Source: an uncultured Flavobacteriales bacterium (lineage in GTDB: Bacteria > Bacteroidota > Bacteroidia > Flavobacteriales_E > Vicingaceae). From it: DNA of 64,000 nucleotides. Location of the stretch: assembly GCA_937901255.1 (NCBI GenBank), contig CALCHN010000003.1, positions 9,491 through 73,490 of the forward strand. The letters are read 5' to 3'. Numbering within the stretch: position 1 is the first letter of the stretch; each line of letters starts with the position of its first letter. The notes beneath the pieces are model-generated. The model searched no databases. It was not told the origin of the DNA and saw nothing but the letters and a program-made list of their open reading frames with translations. Below are positions 25,826 to 33,678 of this stretch, piece by piece. Position numbers and translations under genes: made by a program.

Positions 25826-27328
25826 TTAAACTTCAGCTAACATTTTCTTACCTTTTTCAATGGCTTCTTCAATAGAACCAACAAGGTTAAAAGCTGCTTC
25901 AGGATATTCATCTACTTCTCCATCCATAATCATGTTAAATCCTTTAATAGTATCTTCTAAAGAAACTAACACTCCTTTTAAACCTGTAAATTGCTCAGCA
26001 ACATGGAAAGGTTGAGATAAGAAACGTTGAACTCTTCTTGCTCTGTGTACAATTAATTTATCTTCTTCAGAAAGTTCGTCCATACCAAGGATGGCGATAA
26101 TATCTTGAAGTTCTTTATATCTTTGTAATGTTTCTTTTACTCTTTGAGCACAATCATAGTGAGCTTTTCCAACAATGTCTGGAGTTAAAATTCTAGAAGT
26201 AGAATCCAATGGATCTACCGCAGGATAAATTCCTAACTCAGCAATTTTTCTTGAAAGTACAGTAGTAGCATCTAAGTGAGAGAAAGTAGTTGCAGGAGCA
26301 GGGTCAGTTAAATCATCTGCAGGAACGTAAACCGCTTGTACAGATGTAATAGAACCAGATTTTGTAGAAGTAATACGCTCTTGCATTGCACCCATTTCGG
26401 AAGCTAATGTTGGTTGGTAACCTACCGCAGAAGGCATACGACCTAAAAGTGCAGATACTTCAGAACCAGCTTGTGTAAATCTAAAGATGTTATCGATAAA
26501 GAATAAGATATCTTTTCCTTTTCCATCACCTTCACCATCTCTAAAATATTCAGCTAATGTTAGTCCAGAAAGTGCAACTCTAGCTCTCGCTCCTGGTGGC
26601 TCGTTCATTTGTCCGAAAACCAATGTTGCCATAGATTCTGCTAAACCTTCTTTATTTACTTTTGATAAATCCCATCCACCTTCTTCCATAGAGTGTTTAA
26701 ATTCGTCACCATATTTGATAACTCCAGATTCTATCATCTCTCTTAAAAGGTCATTTCCTTCTCTTGTTCTTTCACCAACACCAGCAAATACAGAAAGTCC
26801 TGAGTGACCTTTAGCAATGTTGTTAATCAATTCCATAATAAGAACTGTTTTACCAACACCAGCACCACCAAACAAACCAATTTTACCACCTTTAGAATAA
26901 GGCTCAATAAGGTCAATTACTTTAATACCTGTTAACAATACTTCAGTTGATGTAGATAATTCCTCAAATTTAGGCGGTTTTCTGTGAATTGGGTTTCCAT
27001 CTGCTTTAGGAACATCGCCAATACCATCAATAGCATCACCAACAACATTAAATAGTCTTCCTCTAATTTGATCGCCTTTAGGCATTAAAATAGGAGAGTT
27101 TAATGAAGTTACTTCCATACCTCTGCTTAGTCCGTCAGTAGCATCCATAGAGATAGCTCTTACAGCATCTTCTCCAATGTGTTGTTGACATTCTAAGATT
27201 ACTTTTTGTCCGTTACTTTTTGTGATAACTAAAGCATCCATAATGTTAGGAAGCTTTTCTGCATCAGCAAAACTAACATCAATTACCGGACCCACAATTT
27301 GTGAAATTTTACCTACGATTGTTGACAT
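25826..27328 (-). CDS. atpD: F1F0 ATP synthase beta subunit
   Basis: A 500-residue catalytic beta subunit. P-loop GLFGGAGVGKTVLIMELINN (about 160-179), GVGERTREGNDL, the Walker-B region DILFFIDNIFRFTQAGSEVSALLGRMPS and the ALSGLTLAEYFRD segment are all present. It makes ATP at the F1 headpiece on the cytoplasmic side. The length is typical for Bacteroidetes. Only atpD and atpC are here, the other subunits being encoded elsewhere, a common arrangement in this phylum. A good promoter match lies 48-79 bp upstream. Confidence 0.98.
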   Translation of the reverse strand: MSTIVGKISQIVGPVIDVSFADAEKLPNIMDALVITKSNGQKVILECQQHIGEDAVRAISMDATDGLSRGMEVTSLNSPILMPKGDQIRGRLFNVVGDAIDGIGDVPKADGNPIHRKPPKFEELSTSTEVLLTGIKVIDLIEPYSKGGKIGLFGGAGVGKTVLIMELINNIAKGHSGLSVFAGVGERTREGNDLLREMIESGVIKYGDEFKHSMEEGGWDLSKVNKEGLAESMATLVFGQMNEPPGARARVALSGLTLAEYFRDGEGDGKGKDILFFIDNIFRFTQAGSEVSALLGRMPSAVGYQPTLASEMGAMQERITSTKSGSITSVQAVYVPADDLTDPAPATTFSHLDATTVLSRKIAELGIYPAVDPLDSTSRILTPDIVGKAHYDCAQRVKETLQRYKELQDIIAILGMDELSEEDKLIVHRARRVQRFLSQPFHVAEQFTGLKGVLVSLEDTIKGFNMIMDGEVDEYPEAAFNLVGSIEEAIEKGKKMLAEV

Positions 27329-27375
27329 GTTTTATGTTTTTATTTTGAAAAAATTTGTCTTAAAATTTGTGGGTG

Positions 27376-27407
27376 CAAAACTAATTATAAATAATTGATA
27401 ATGGCAA
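27376..27407 (-). promoter_or_regulatory. Bacteroidetes-type promoter of atpDC
   Basis: On the minus strand TTG (27407-27405) is followed after 21 bases by TAGTTTTG (27383-27376), matching TTG-N(17-23)-TAnnTTTG, the housekeeping promoter described for Flavobacterium. The expected start of transcription is near 27370, giving a leader of roughly 40 nt before the atpD ATG. Confidence 0.55.
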
Positions 27408-27498
27408 TAATTATTCTCCTTTTTTTGTCGAAAAAAATGCTATTTTTAGTGATATTTGCCTCTTAATTTTTTTTACCCCAAAAAGCCCATATTTATAA

Positions 27499-28425
27499 GT
27501 GAAAGTTTATACTAATATTCAGGAATTTAAGTCAGCAAAAAACGTTGTAGTTACTATTGGTACTTTTGATGGAGTTCATCTGGGACACAAAGTAATTATT
27601 AATCAATTAAAAAAAGCTGCTCAAGAATTAGGTGGAGAAAGTGTATTACTTACTTTTTTTCCTCATCCAAGAATGGTTGTTTTTCCTGATGATAACGAAT
27701 TGAAACTGTTAAATACGATTGAAGAACGTAAAGAGTTACTCGAAAAAGCAGGTATTGACCATTTAATTATTCATCCGTTTTCAAAAGCATTTTCTCGATT
27801 AACAGCTTTAGAATTTGTTAGAGATATTTTAGTAAATCGCTTAAATGTGAAGAAAGTGGTGATTGGTTACGACCATCATTTTGGGAGAAATAGAGAAGGT
27901 TCTTTTGAAGATTTAGTAGAATTTGGAGAACTATATGGTTTTTCTGTTGAAGAAATTCCTGCTCAAGATATTCAGCAAATAAATGTGAGCTCAACAAAAA
28001 TTAGAACTTCTTTACTTGCAGGAGAAATTCATGCTGCTACACAATTTTTAGGATATCCTTATTTCATTAATGGAACTGTAGTAAAAGGTGATAAAATTGG
28101 CAGAGAAATAGGTTTTCCTACCGCCAACATTAAACCTGACGAAACATATAAGCTTATTCCAAAAAATGGTGTGTATGCCGTTAAGGTAGTGGTAAATAAA
28201 AATGAATACGATGGAATGCTTAATATTGGCATTAGACCAACATTAAAAGGAAAAAACGAAACCATAGAGGTAAATATTTTTGATTTTGATGAAGAGATTT
28301 ACGGACAACAAATTCAGATAAAATTTTATGAAAGAATTCGTGACGAACAACCTTTTGAAGATCTTAACGAACTTAAAAACCAACTGAGTATTGATAAAAG
28401 CAAAACCATACAAATTTTTAATTAG
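27499..28425 (+). CDS. ribF: Bifunctional riboflavin kinase / FAD synthetase
   Basis: A 308-residue enzyme that converts riboflavin to FMN and then FAD. The N-terminal adenylyltransferase domain shows TIGTFDGVHLGHKVI (about 20-34), LTFFPHPRMV, and VIGYDHHFGRNREG; the C-terminal flavokinase shows NGTVVKGDKIGREIGFPTANI (about 192-212) and GMLNIGIRPTL. The start is a GTG at 27499, which gives the expected MKVYTNIQEF N-terminus; no ATG lies nearby. It diverges from atpD, sharing a 170-bp intergenic region, and its 3' end overlaps the possible TTG start of the LRR protein. Confidence 0.97.
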   Translation: MKVYTNIQEFKSAKNVVVTIGTFDGVHLGHKVIINQLKKAAQELGGESVLLTFFPHPRMVVFPDDNELKLLNTIEERKELLEKAGIDHLIIHPFSKAFSRLTALEFVRDILVNRLNVKKVVIGYDHHFGRNREGSFEDLVEFGELYGFSVEEIPAQDIQQINVSSTKIRTSLLAGEIHAATQFLGYPYFINGTVVKGDKIGREIGFPTANIKPDETYKLIPKNGVYAVKVVVNKNEYDGMLNIGIRPTLKGKNETIEVNIFDFDEEIYGQQIQIKFYERIRDEQPFEDLNELKNQLSIDKSKTIQIFN

Positions 28426-29056
28426 TCTTTGCAAGAAGACACAATTAAAGAAAGTTTTCTTACAGGCATTTTTTATAATCTGCTTTATTGGAGTTTTTCA
28501 CAATTCTTACGCTCAATTATTAGATGAAAAAGCATTAAAAAAAACCACTAAATTTTCTTGGGAAAAAGCACAGGAAGCATCTCCCGAAAAGGTGCTAAAA
28601 CTAAAATTAAAAGAAGAAGAAGTAGTTCTTTTTTTAGAAAAAATAGAGGCTTATACTCAATTACAATCGCTAGATGTAAACAATTGTAATTTGAGTGAGT
28701 TGCCAAAAGAAATTTTTAAGTTAACTAATTTGCAGGAATTAATTATTTCCAATAATCCAATAGAAATTATCCCACCCGAAATAGGAGAATTAAAAAACCT
28801 AAAATGGTTGTATGCTACATTTATAAAAGCAACTACTGTTCCTCCAAGTATTAAAGAGTTAAAAAAATTACATACACTTTTTCTTTGGGGAAGTGAGATT
28901 ACTTATTTTCCTCCAGAGTTTTTAGAGTTGAAATCAACTTTAAAAGTGCTCAATATTCGTTCGGTAAAAATGAGTAAAAAAGCAGCTAAAGAATTAAAAA
29001 ACCAACTATCCGATACACGAGTTCGTTATTCGTACAGATGTGATTGTAGTTTTTAA
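28391..29056 (+). CDS. Exported leucine-rich-repeat protein
   Basis: A protein of up to 221 residues with a Sec signal (VFLQAFFIICFIGVFHNSYAQ) followed by LRR units: LQSLDVNNCNLSELPKEI, LQELIISNNPIEIIPPEI, LKWLYATFIKATTVPPSI and LHTLFLWGSEITYFPPEF, then a Cys-containing end YRCDCSF. The start is uncertain. No ATG or GTG precedes the signal peptide; the only conventional candidate is a TTG at 28391, which overlaps the last 35 bp of ribF and gives a long n-region. The overlap suggests coupling to ribF. It probably serves a protein-binding role outside the inner membrane; no partner is evident. Confidence 0.75.
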   Translation: MIKAKPYKFLISLCKKTQLKKVFLQAFFIICFIGVFHNSYAQLLDEKALKKTTKFSWEKAQEASPEKVLKLKLKEEEVVLFLEKIEAYTQLQSLDVNNCNLSELPKEIFKLTNLQELIISNNPIEIIPPEIGELKNLKWLYATFIKATTVPPSIKELKKLHTLFLWGSEITYFPPEFLELKSTLKVLNIRSVKMSKKAAKELKNQLSDTRVRYSYRCDCSF

Positions 29057-29124
29057 GCATGAAAACATAAACTAAGTAACAGATTATAGTTATTTTTGCT
29101 CTTTATACATTATAAAGATAAGAT

Positions 29125-29733
29125 TTGGGTAATATAAAGGTAATATTGGTTTTCATTTCGCTTTTTTTAATAGCGATTACTGCATCTGCTCAAGATGAGT
29201 TGCTGTTTTTAAATGGTAAGCAGTTAGAAGGAAAAATTTTAGAATACAACAAATATCAACTTACTTTTCAAACCATAAAAGATAAAGAGTTGACCATAGA
29301 AAATTACCGTTTATTTTCTTTTTCTAAAGATAGTAGAGATACTATATTATATAGGTATGATACCTTAGAAGGAAATTTTTTAAGTGAAAAAGACATGAAA
29401 CTCTTTGTTTATGGAGAGCGAGATGCACACCTAACTTATTCCTCAAAATTTTCTAATAAATTAGGTTTTGCTATTGGTGCTGGAGCAGGGTATTTTATGC
29501 ATTACGACCAAAGCTTTGTTTTTGTGGCTACTCCTTTAGTATATACATTAGGAACATTAATTTTTCCTACACGAGTAAAGCAAAGAAAAATTAAAGATTT
29601 GCAATACATTAAAGAAGATGAGTATCTGAGGGGGCATGAGCGTGTGGCTCGAGCAAAAAGAACTCAAAGTGCTCTTATTTCTACTTTAATAGGGTTGGGG
29701 GTTGGTTTTACTGCTAGTCTAATCGCCAATTAG
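29125..29733 (+). CDS. Exported protein of unknown function, two hydrophobic C-terminal segments
   Basis: A 202-residue protein starting at TTG 29125 (MGNIKVILVFISLFLIAITASAQ, a clear signal peptide). The mature part has ELLFLNGKQLEGKILEYNKYQL and FQTIKDKELTIENYRLFSFSKD, an SH3-like beta pattern that recurs in Bacteroidetes membrane-associated proteins, then two hydrophobic stretches (LGFAIGAGAGYF and VATPLVYTLGTLIF) and a final ISTLIGLGVGFTASLIAN. I know no name for it. A TATTTTTG octamer at 29091-29098 could be its -7 element. Its TAG stop lies inside the left arm of the inverted repeat at 29728-29880. Confidence 0.7.
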   Translation: MGNIKVILVFISLFLIAITASAQDELLFLNGKQLEGKILEYNKYQLTFQTIKDKELTIENYRLFSFSKDSRDTILYRYDTLEGNFLSEKDMKLFVYGERDAHLTYSSKFSNKLGFAIGAGAGYFMHYDQSFVFVATPLVYTLGTLIFPTRVKQRKIKDLQYIKEDEYLRGHERVARAKRTQSALISTLIGLGVGFTASLIAN

Positions 29734-29880
29734 AGTCTGTCTATAAAGTCCGATTTTTTTCGTTATTCTCGTTTTAAAAATTAGTCATTTACTACAGTAA
29801 ACTCCTACATTTTCAAAACTTCGAAAGCCTCGAACTCGAACTTTATAGCTTAGCCTTTTTACTCTATGGACAAACTAATT
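29728..29880. repeat. MITE-like imperfect inverted repeat
   Basis: The left end AATTAGAGTCTGTCTATAAAGT (in two parts AATTAGAGTCTGTC and TATAAAGT) is mirrored by the right end, whose complement reads AATTAGTTTGTCCATAGAGT. Inside, CTATAAAGT (29741-29749) pairs with ACTTTATAG (29840-29848). The 153-bp block has no ORF. The sequence TTAGAG occurs at both edges and might be a target duplication. It overlaps the stop codon of the upstream gene. Confidence 0.5.
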
Positions 29881-29920
29881 TAGAGTAGGTTGAGTAAATA
29901 TAAAATAGCTAGCAATCGCC

Positions 29921-29948
29921 AACTGACGACTGACAACTGACGACTGAT
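29921..29948. repeat. Tandem 14-bp direct repeat before UbiA-like gene
   Basis: AACTGACGACTGAC (29921-29934) is followed directly by AACTGACGACTGAT (29935-29948), ending 6 bp before the ATG. It covers the place where a ribosome binding site would be. Thirteen of fourteen bases match. Confidence 0.6.
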
Positions 29949-29954
29949 AAAAAA

Positions 29955-30824
29955 ATGCCATTTATACATTTAATAGTATTCAGTAATTTTTTTGTTTCAC
30001 TATGTGTTGCAGCACTTACTTATAGAACATTTTTATATTTTAATTTTCCACCTTCCAATGCGTTATTAGTATTAGTTTTTTCTGCCACTTATTTCATTTA
30101 TAATTTTCAGCGATTGGTAAGAATGAGCCAAAAAGAAATTGATGAAGCTAATATTGGTTTTAGAATGAGGTGGGTTTACAAAAACAAGCAACCTATTATT
30201 TTTACTCTTGTTATTGCAGCTATAATCATTGTTGTTTCATTATTTTATATAGATATAAAAACCATAATTGTGTTGGTAATTATGGGTTTATTCTCTGTTG
30301 TTTATGTAGTAAGATTTATTCCTTACAACAAAAAATGGTTGGCACTTAGAGATATTCCATATCTAAAAATTTTTGTAATAGCTTTTGTTTGGACTTTAGT
30401 TACAGGTTTGTTGCCGTTGGTAAATAACACAGAGCAGATAAATTTACATTATGTATTGTTCCTTGTTAAGCAATTTTTATTTGTAGTTGCTATTACCATT
30501 CCTTTTGATATAAGAGATATGAAATATGATATTGAGAAAGGCATAAAAACACTTCCCTTAGCACTTGGGGTAAAATACACGGTTTTATTAGGAGTACTAC
30601 TATTATTAGGGTTTGTTTCTATTGTAAGTTATGAGTTTTTGGTCTTTCAATCCATCACTATGGGTTTGTGGATAGCTGAAATCATTGCCATATTACTAGT
30701 AATGGTCTTACTACTTCTTTCTAAGAAACAACAACCCGAACTTTTTTATTCCTTTATTATTGAGGGAACTTCTTTGTTACTAGCAATTACCGTCATTGCG
30801 AACGTAGTGAAGCAATCTGTATAA
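29955..30824 (+). CDS. UbiA-superfamily-like multipass membrane protein
   Basis: A 289-residue protein with eight or nine membrane helices. The segment PFDIRDMKYDIEKGIKTLPLALG (in the middle, about 190-212) is the second Asp-rich motif of UbiA prenyltransferases (DxxDxxxD followed by KTLPxxLG). The first motif, normally NDxxDxxxD, is represented only by YNFQRLVRMSQKEID near residue 52, so the catalytic metal site may be incomplete and substrate is unknown. The last residues ITVIANVVKQSV are encoded by a GTCATTGCGAAC-type intergenic repeat (30791-30824), indicating that the C-terminus was extended or replaced when the repeat arrived. Confidence 0.75.
   Translation: MPFIHLIVFSNFFVSLCVAALTYRTFLYFNFPPSNALLVLVFSATYFIYNFQRLVRMSQKEIDEANIGFRMRWVYKNKQPIIFTLVIAAIIIVVSLFYIDIKTIIVLVIMGLFSVVYVVRFIPYNKKWLALRDIPYLKIFVIAFVWTLVTGLLPLVNNTEQINLHYVLFLVKQFLFVVAITIPFDIRDMKYDIEKGIKTLPLALGVKYTVLLGVLLLLGFVSIVSYEFLVFQSITMGLWIAEIIAILLVMVLLLLSKKQQPELFYSFIIEGTSLLLAITVIANVVKQSV
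30791..30822 (+). repeat. Dispersed repeat forming a gene's 3' end
   Basis: CCGTCATTGCGAACGTAG continuing GTGAAGCAATCTGT is the well-known style of flavobacterial repeat (GTCATTGCGA...GAAGCAATCT). It overlaps the last eleven codons and leads directly into the TAA of the UbiA-like gene. Confidence 0.6.
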
Positions 30825-30845
30825 TAGCACTTGTAATTATAAAGA

Positions 30846-32324
30846 TTAACTCCTTTTCAACTTCCATTTAGAAAGTACATTTTTGTTAGTACTCACGGTA
30901 AGTTTTTGCTCGTTTTCTTCATACGCTTTTACAGCAAATAAAGCAGCCACTTCTTCTAATTCAGGAAAAGAGTTTAATAGTTTTTCGGGAGTAAAATGTG
31001 TGCCGACAAAGTGTGTGTCAAAGTTTCCACTTCTAAATGCATCATGTTGTAATGCAAATTTACAGAAGGGCAAAGTAGTTTCTACACCGCTGATAATATA
31101 ATCATCAATCGCTCTTATCATTCTGTTGATGGCTTCCTCTCGGTCTTTTCCGTGTGTAATTAATTTAGAAATCATAGGGTCATAATAAATTGGAATTTGC
31201 ATGCCTTCTTCAAAACCATCATCCACTCTAACGCCCATTCCTTCCGGACGTTGGTAAGTATTTAATCTTCCTATATCCGGCAAAAAGTTGTTCATAGGAT
31301 CTTCGGCATAAACCCTAACTTCAACTGAATGCCCGTTGATGGATAACTCATCTTGCGTAAAGCTTAACTTTTCACCTCTAGCTACATTTATTTGTTCTTT
31401 TACCAAATCTTTTCCGGTAATCATTTCCGTTACGGGATGCTCTACTTGCAAACGGGTATTCATTTCCAAAAAGTAGAAATCTTTGTTGTTTTCTAATAAA
31501 AACTCTACCGTTCCGGCACCAACATAATTACAAGCTCTTGCTACATCTACAGCACTTTCTCCCATGGCTTTTCTAATTTCTGGTGTTAGCACTGAAGAAG
31601 GAGCTTCTTCAATTACTTTTTGGTGTCTTCGTTGTATAGAACATTCTCTTTCAAATAAATAAACAATATTCCCATGACTATCAGCCATCACTTGTATTTC
31701 TATATGACGAGGAGAACCTACGTATTTTTCAATAAAAACCGCTCCATCGCCAAAAGAAGAAACCGCTTCACTAACAGCACGATTCATTTGTTCTTCAAAC
31801 TCTTCTGCATTTTCAACCACTCTCATTCCTTTACCACCACCACCGGCAGAAGCTTTAATTAAGATAGGAAAACCTATTTCTAAGGCAATTTTTTTTGCTT
31901 CATTAATATCTGTTATCGCTTCGTCTGTTCCCGGAACCATAGGAATATTGTATTTTTTTACAGCAGCTTTTGCAGCTAGTTTACTTCCCATTAACTCCAT
32001 TGCTTCGGGTGATGGTCCAATAAACGTAATACCCGCTTCCGTAATTTTTCTGGTTGCTTCGGCATTTTCAGATAAAAAACCGTAGCCCGGATGTAATCCG
32101 TCAACATTTAGTTCTTTACAAATTTCAATGATTTTATCTACTTTTAAATAAGATTGATTAGAAGGAGGAGGTCCAACACAAACTGCTTCATCGGCATATT
32201 TTACAAATGGAGCATCTCTGTCCGCTTCAGAAAAAATGGCAACAGTTTTAATGTTCATTTCTCTGCAAGTACGCATTATTCTTAAAGCAATTTCTCCTCT
32301 ATTGGCTACTAATATCTTGTTCAT
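30846..32324 (-). CDS. accC: Biotin carboxylase subunit of an acyl-CoA carboxylase
   Basis: A 492-residue ATP-dependent enzyme that carboxylates biotin on a carrier protein. Pre-ATP-grasp domain with ANRGEIALRIMRTCREM; ATP-grasp with KASAGGGGKGMRVV (about 160), FIEKYVGSPRHIEIQV (about 200) and FLEMNTRLQVEHPVTE (about 285, catalytic Glu/Asn/Arg); biotin-carboxylase C-terminal domain with GHSVEVRVYAEDP. It is about 40 residues longer than Escherichia coli AccC through a C-terminal tail, which is usual for the second, acetyl/propionyl-CoA carboxylase type of Bacteroidetes. No biotinyl or carboxyltransferase gene is adjacent, so the acyl-CoA substrate is not settled. Confidence 0.93.
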   Translation of the reverse strand: MNKILVANRGEIALRIMRTCREMNIKTVAIFSEADRDAPFVKYADEAVCVGPPPSNQSYLKVDKIIEICKELNVDGLHPGYGFLSENAEATRKITEAGITFIGPSPEAMELMGSKLAAKAAVKKYNIPMVPGTDEAITDINEAKKIALEIGFPILIKASAGGGGKGMRVVENAEEFEEQMNRAVSEAVSSFGDGAVFIEKYVGSPRHIEIQVMADSHGNIVYLFERECSIQRRHQKVIEEAPSSVLTPEIRKAMGESAVDVARACNYVGAGTVEFLLENNKDFYFLEMNTRLQVEHPVTEMITGKDLVKEQINVARGEKLSFTQDELSINGHSVEVRVYAEDPMNNFLPDIGRLNTYQRPEGMGVRVDDGFEEGMQIPIYYDPMISKLITHGKDREEAINRMIRAIDDYIISGVETTLPFCKFALQHDAFRSGNFDTHFVGTHFTPEKLLNSFPELEEVAALFAVKAYEENEQKLTVSTNKNVLSKWKLKRS

Positions 32325-32633
32325 AAGGTTATCTTTTTATGGGGCATAAAAATAAGGAATTGTAATGAAATAAATTGAATAGAATAGGTGAAGTTATTTT
32401 GTTCTTTATTTAAAGAGTGAGTACCAGATTGTAAGAGATAACTTGTGCTAACATTGTGTGAATTTACTTAGGTCGAGTAAATATACAATGCCTTATAAAA
32501 AAATACTATTTTTGTTGAGATGGTTTATGAATAAATAGTTGATTTGGTGTCTGCTAAAATGTCAACGATTCAGTTTAGCGATTACAGAGGTTTATCCGTT
32601 AAAGTTAAAATAAAGATTCTAAAAATTACGTTG
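32325..32633. repeat. Intergenic region carrying a copy of the TTACTTAGGTCGAGTAAA element
   Basis: About 310 bp without a supported gene. From 32430 the DNA aligns with 54345-54525: GAGATAACTTGTGCTAAC (diverged), TTACTTAGGTCGAGTAAA (32464-32481, identical over 18 bp), a TATAAAAA(A)TA-TATTTTT stretch, CTGCTAAAAT and CAG-TTAGCG. The small membrane-protein gene at 32634 starts at the right edge. A TTG-initiated extension of that gene through this region is open but is probably chance. Confidence 0.65.
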
Positions 32634-32939
32634 ATGAATAAATTACTAATAAGGTTCGGAAGTATTTATGTATGTTTAGAAATACTATTTATTATGCTTC
32701 CAATATTTATTGAAAAATTATTTTCAATTCAAATGGCCATATATGTATTTCAATACTCATTTTTTTGGTTTGTATTAAGTTTATTAATTGGAGGAGTTAT
32801 TTTAATTACTTCGTTTAGGTTTCATTTTTTTGGAAAAGATTCATATAAAGGGAAAGGGAAATTAGCAATGTTGATAGGCTGTGTTATTATTGCCATACCT
32901 TTTGTTTTTACTTATTTTATTGCAGCAAACTTACATTGA
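32634..32939 (+). CDS. Small membrane protein of unknown function
   Basis: A 101-residue protein from ATG 32634 (MNKLLIRFGSIYVCLEILF) with three predicted membrane helices (about 5-25, 35-58 and 75-98) and a short basic loop FRFHFFGKDSYKGKGK. An in-frame TTG at 32544 would add 30 residues encoded by repeat DNA and is not favoured. No family is recognised. The left flank is the TTACTTAGGTCGAGTAAA element and the right flank (about 32957-32970, GGTACAATTGAA) matches the right flank of the empty copy near 54512, so the gene may be a passenger of that element. Confidence 0.6.
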   Translation: MNKLLIRFGSIYVCLEILFIMLPIFIEKLFSIQMAIYVFQYSFFWFVLSLLIGGVILITSFRFHFFGKDSYKGKGKLAMLIGCVIIAIPFVFTYFIAANLH

Positions 32940-33045
32940 TGTTAGTGTTATTTCTTTTTGGGTACAATTGAATATAAATAGTTGATAATTAAATTAAGTT
33001 AAATACTTTCTTAATTAACTTTGTATTATTATTTTAAGTTATATT

Positions 33046-33228
33046 ATGGCTAGACTAATATTAATATTATTGCTTTTAGGCTTCTTTCTTTCAGGATGGG
33101 CTTTTTCTGAAATCAACAGAACCCATTTTAATAACCCCAAAGCCAAAAGAAATTGGTTATGGATAGTAATATTACTACCCATTATTGGAGCCATTTTATT
33201 TTTTACGCAGAAGAATAAGAGGAATTAA
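33046..33228 (+). CDS. PLDc_N-domain small membrane protein
   Basis: A 60-residue protein with two membrane helices separated by the short loop SEINRTHFNNPKAKRNWLWI and ending in a basic tail. This matches the PLDc_N (phospholipase D nuclease N-terminal) family, which despite its name has no catalytic residues and occurs as stand-alone small membrane proteins. A TAACTTTG octamer at 33016-33023 is a possible -7 element 22 bp before the ATG. Confidence 0.7.
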   Translation: MARLILILLLLGFFLSGWAFSEINRTHFNNPKAKRNWLWIVILLPIIGAILFFTQKNKRN

Positions 33229-33466
33229 ATTAGTTTTATAACAAGTTTTCTCACACTATTTTTTCAGGGTTTAAAATGTAGAAATTAAAACATACTAATC
33301 TGTATTTGAATAGTTTAGGCATTGAAATTTCTTTGTTAATGTCCTTGCTGATTTATCACTTACTCTCATTATGAACAAATTATAAAACATTTTAATTTAT
33401 TTTAGCTACATTTGTTTAACAAAACTGATTTAAAAGTTTTTTAATCTAGAATTAATTCCCTTACCG
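33229..33466. other. Intergenic, nothing recognised
   Basis: AT-rich, no ORF, no convincing hairpin with a T-tract, and no clear match to the repeat families seen elsewhere in the window. Confidence 0.5.
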
Positions 33467-33627
33467 ATGAAAACAAAATTATTATTTTTTATACTATTCC
33501 TTGCAGCTTTTAATCTTAACCTAACGGTACAAAATGCAGGTGATATTGATACAACTTTTAATCTAGGAACGGGAATGGTATTATCTTAACTACTACTACT
33601 ATTCAGCCCGATGGAAAATTATTATAA
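33467..33627 (+). pseudogene. Remnant of a delta-60-repeat secreted protein
   Basis: ATG 33467 opens a 40-codon frame with a signal peptide (MKTKLLFFILFLAAFNLNL) and the words DIDTTFNLGTG, then stops at 33587-33589. In another frame, from 33589, TTTTIQPDGKLL follows and stops at 33625-33627. Together they form the start of a delta-60 repeat (DxTFNxGTGxNxxVxxxxIQxDGKIIxGG), interrupted by a frameshift and cut off after one unit. This is a decayed gene, lying just ahead of an intact T9SS cargo gene. Confidence 0.7.
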
Positions 33628-33678
33628 ACTCTTTTTTACCTTATGTTTAATGAACATTAAATAACTAATAACTAAATA

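Noticed and set aside
32544..32633. TTG-initiated 30-residue extension of the small membrane protein
   Set aside because: It is encoded by repeat DNA and precedes a natural ATG with a hydrophobic N-terminus.
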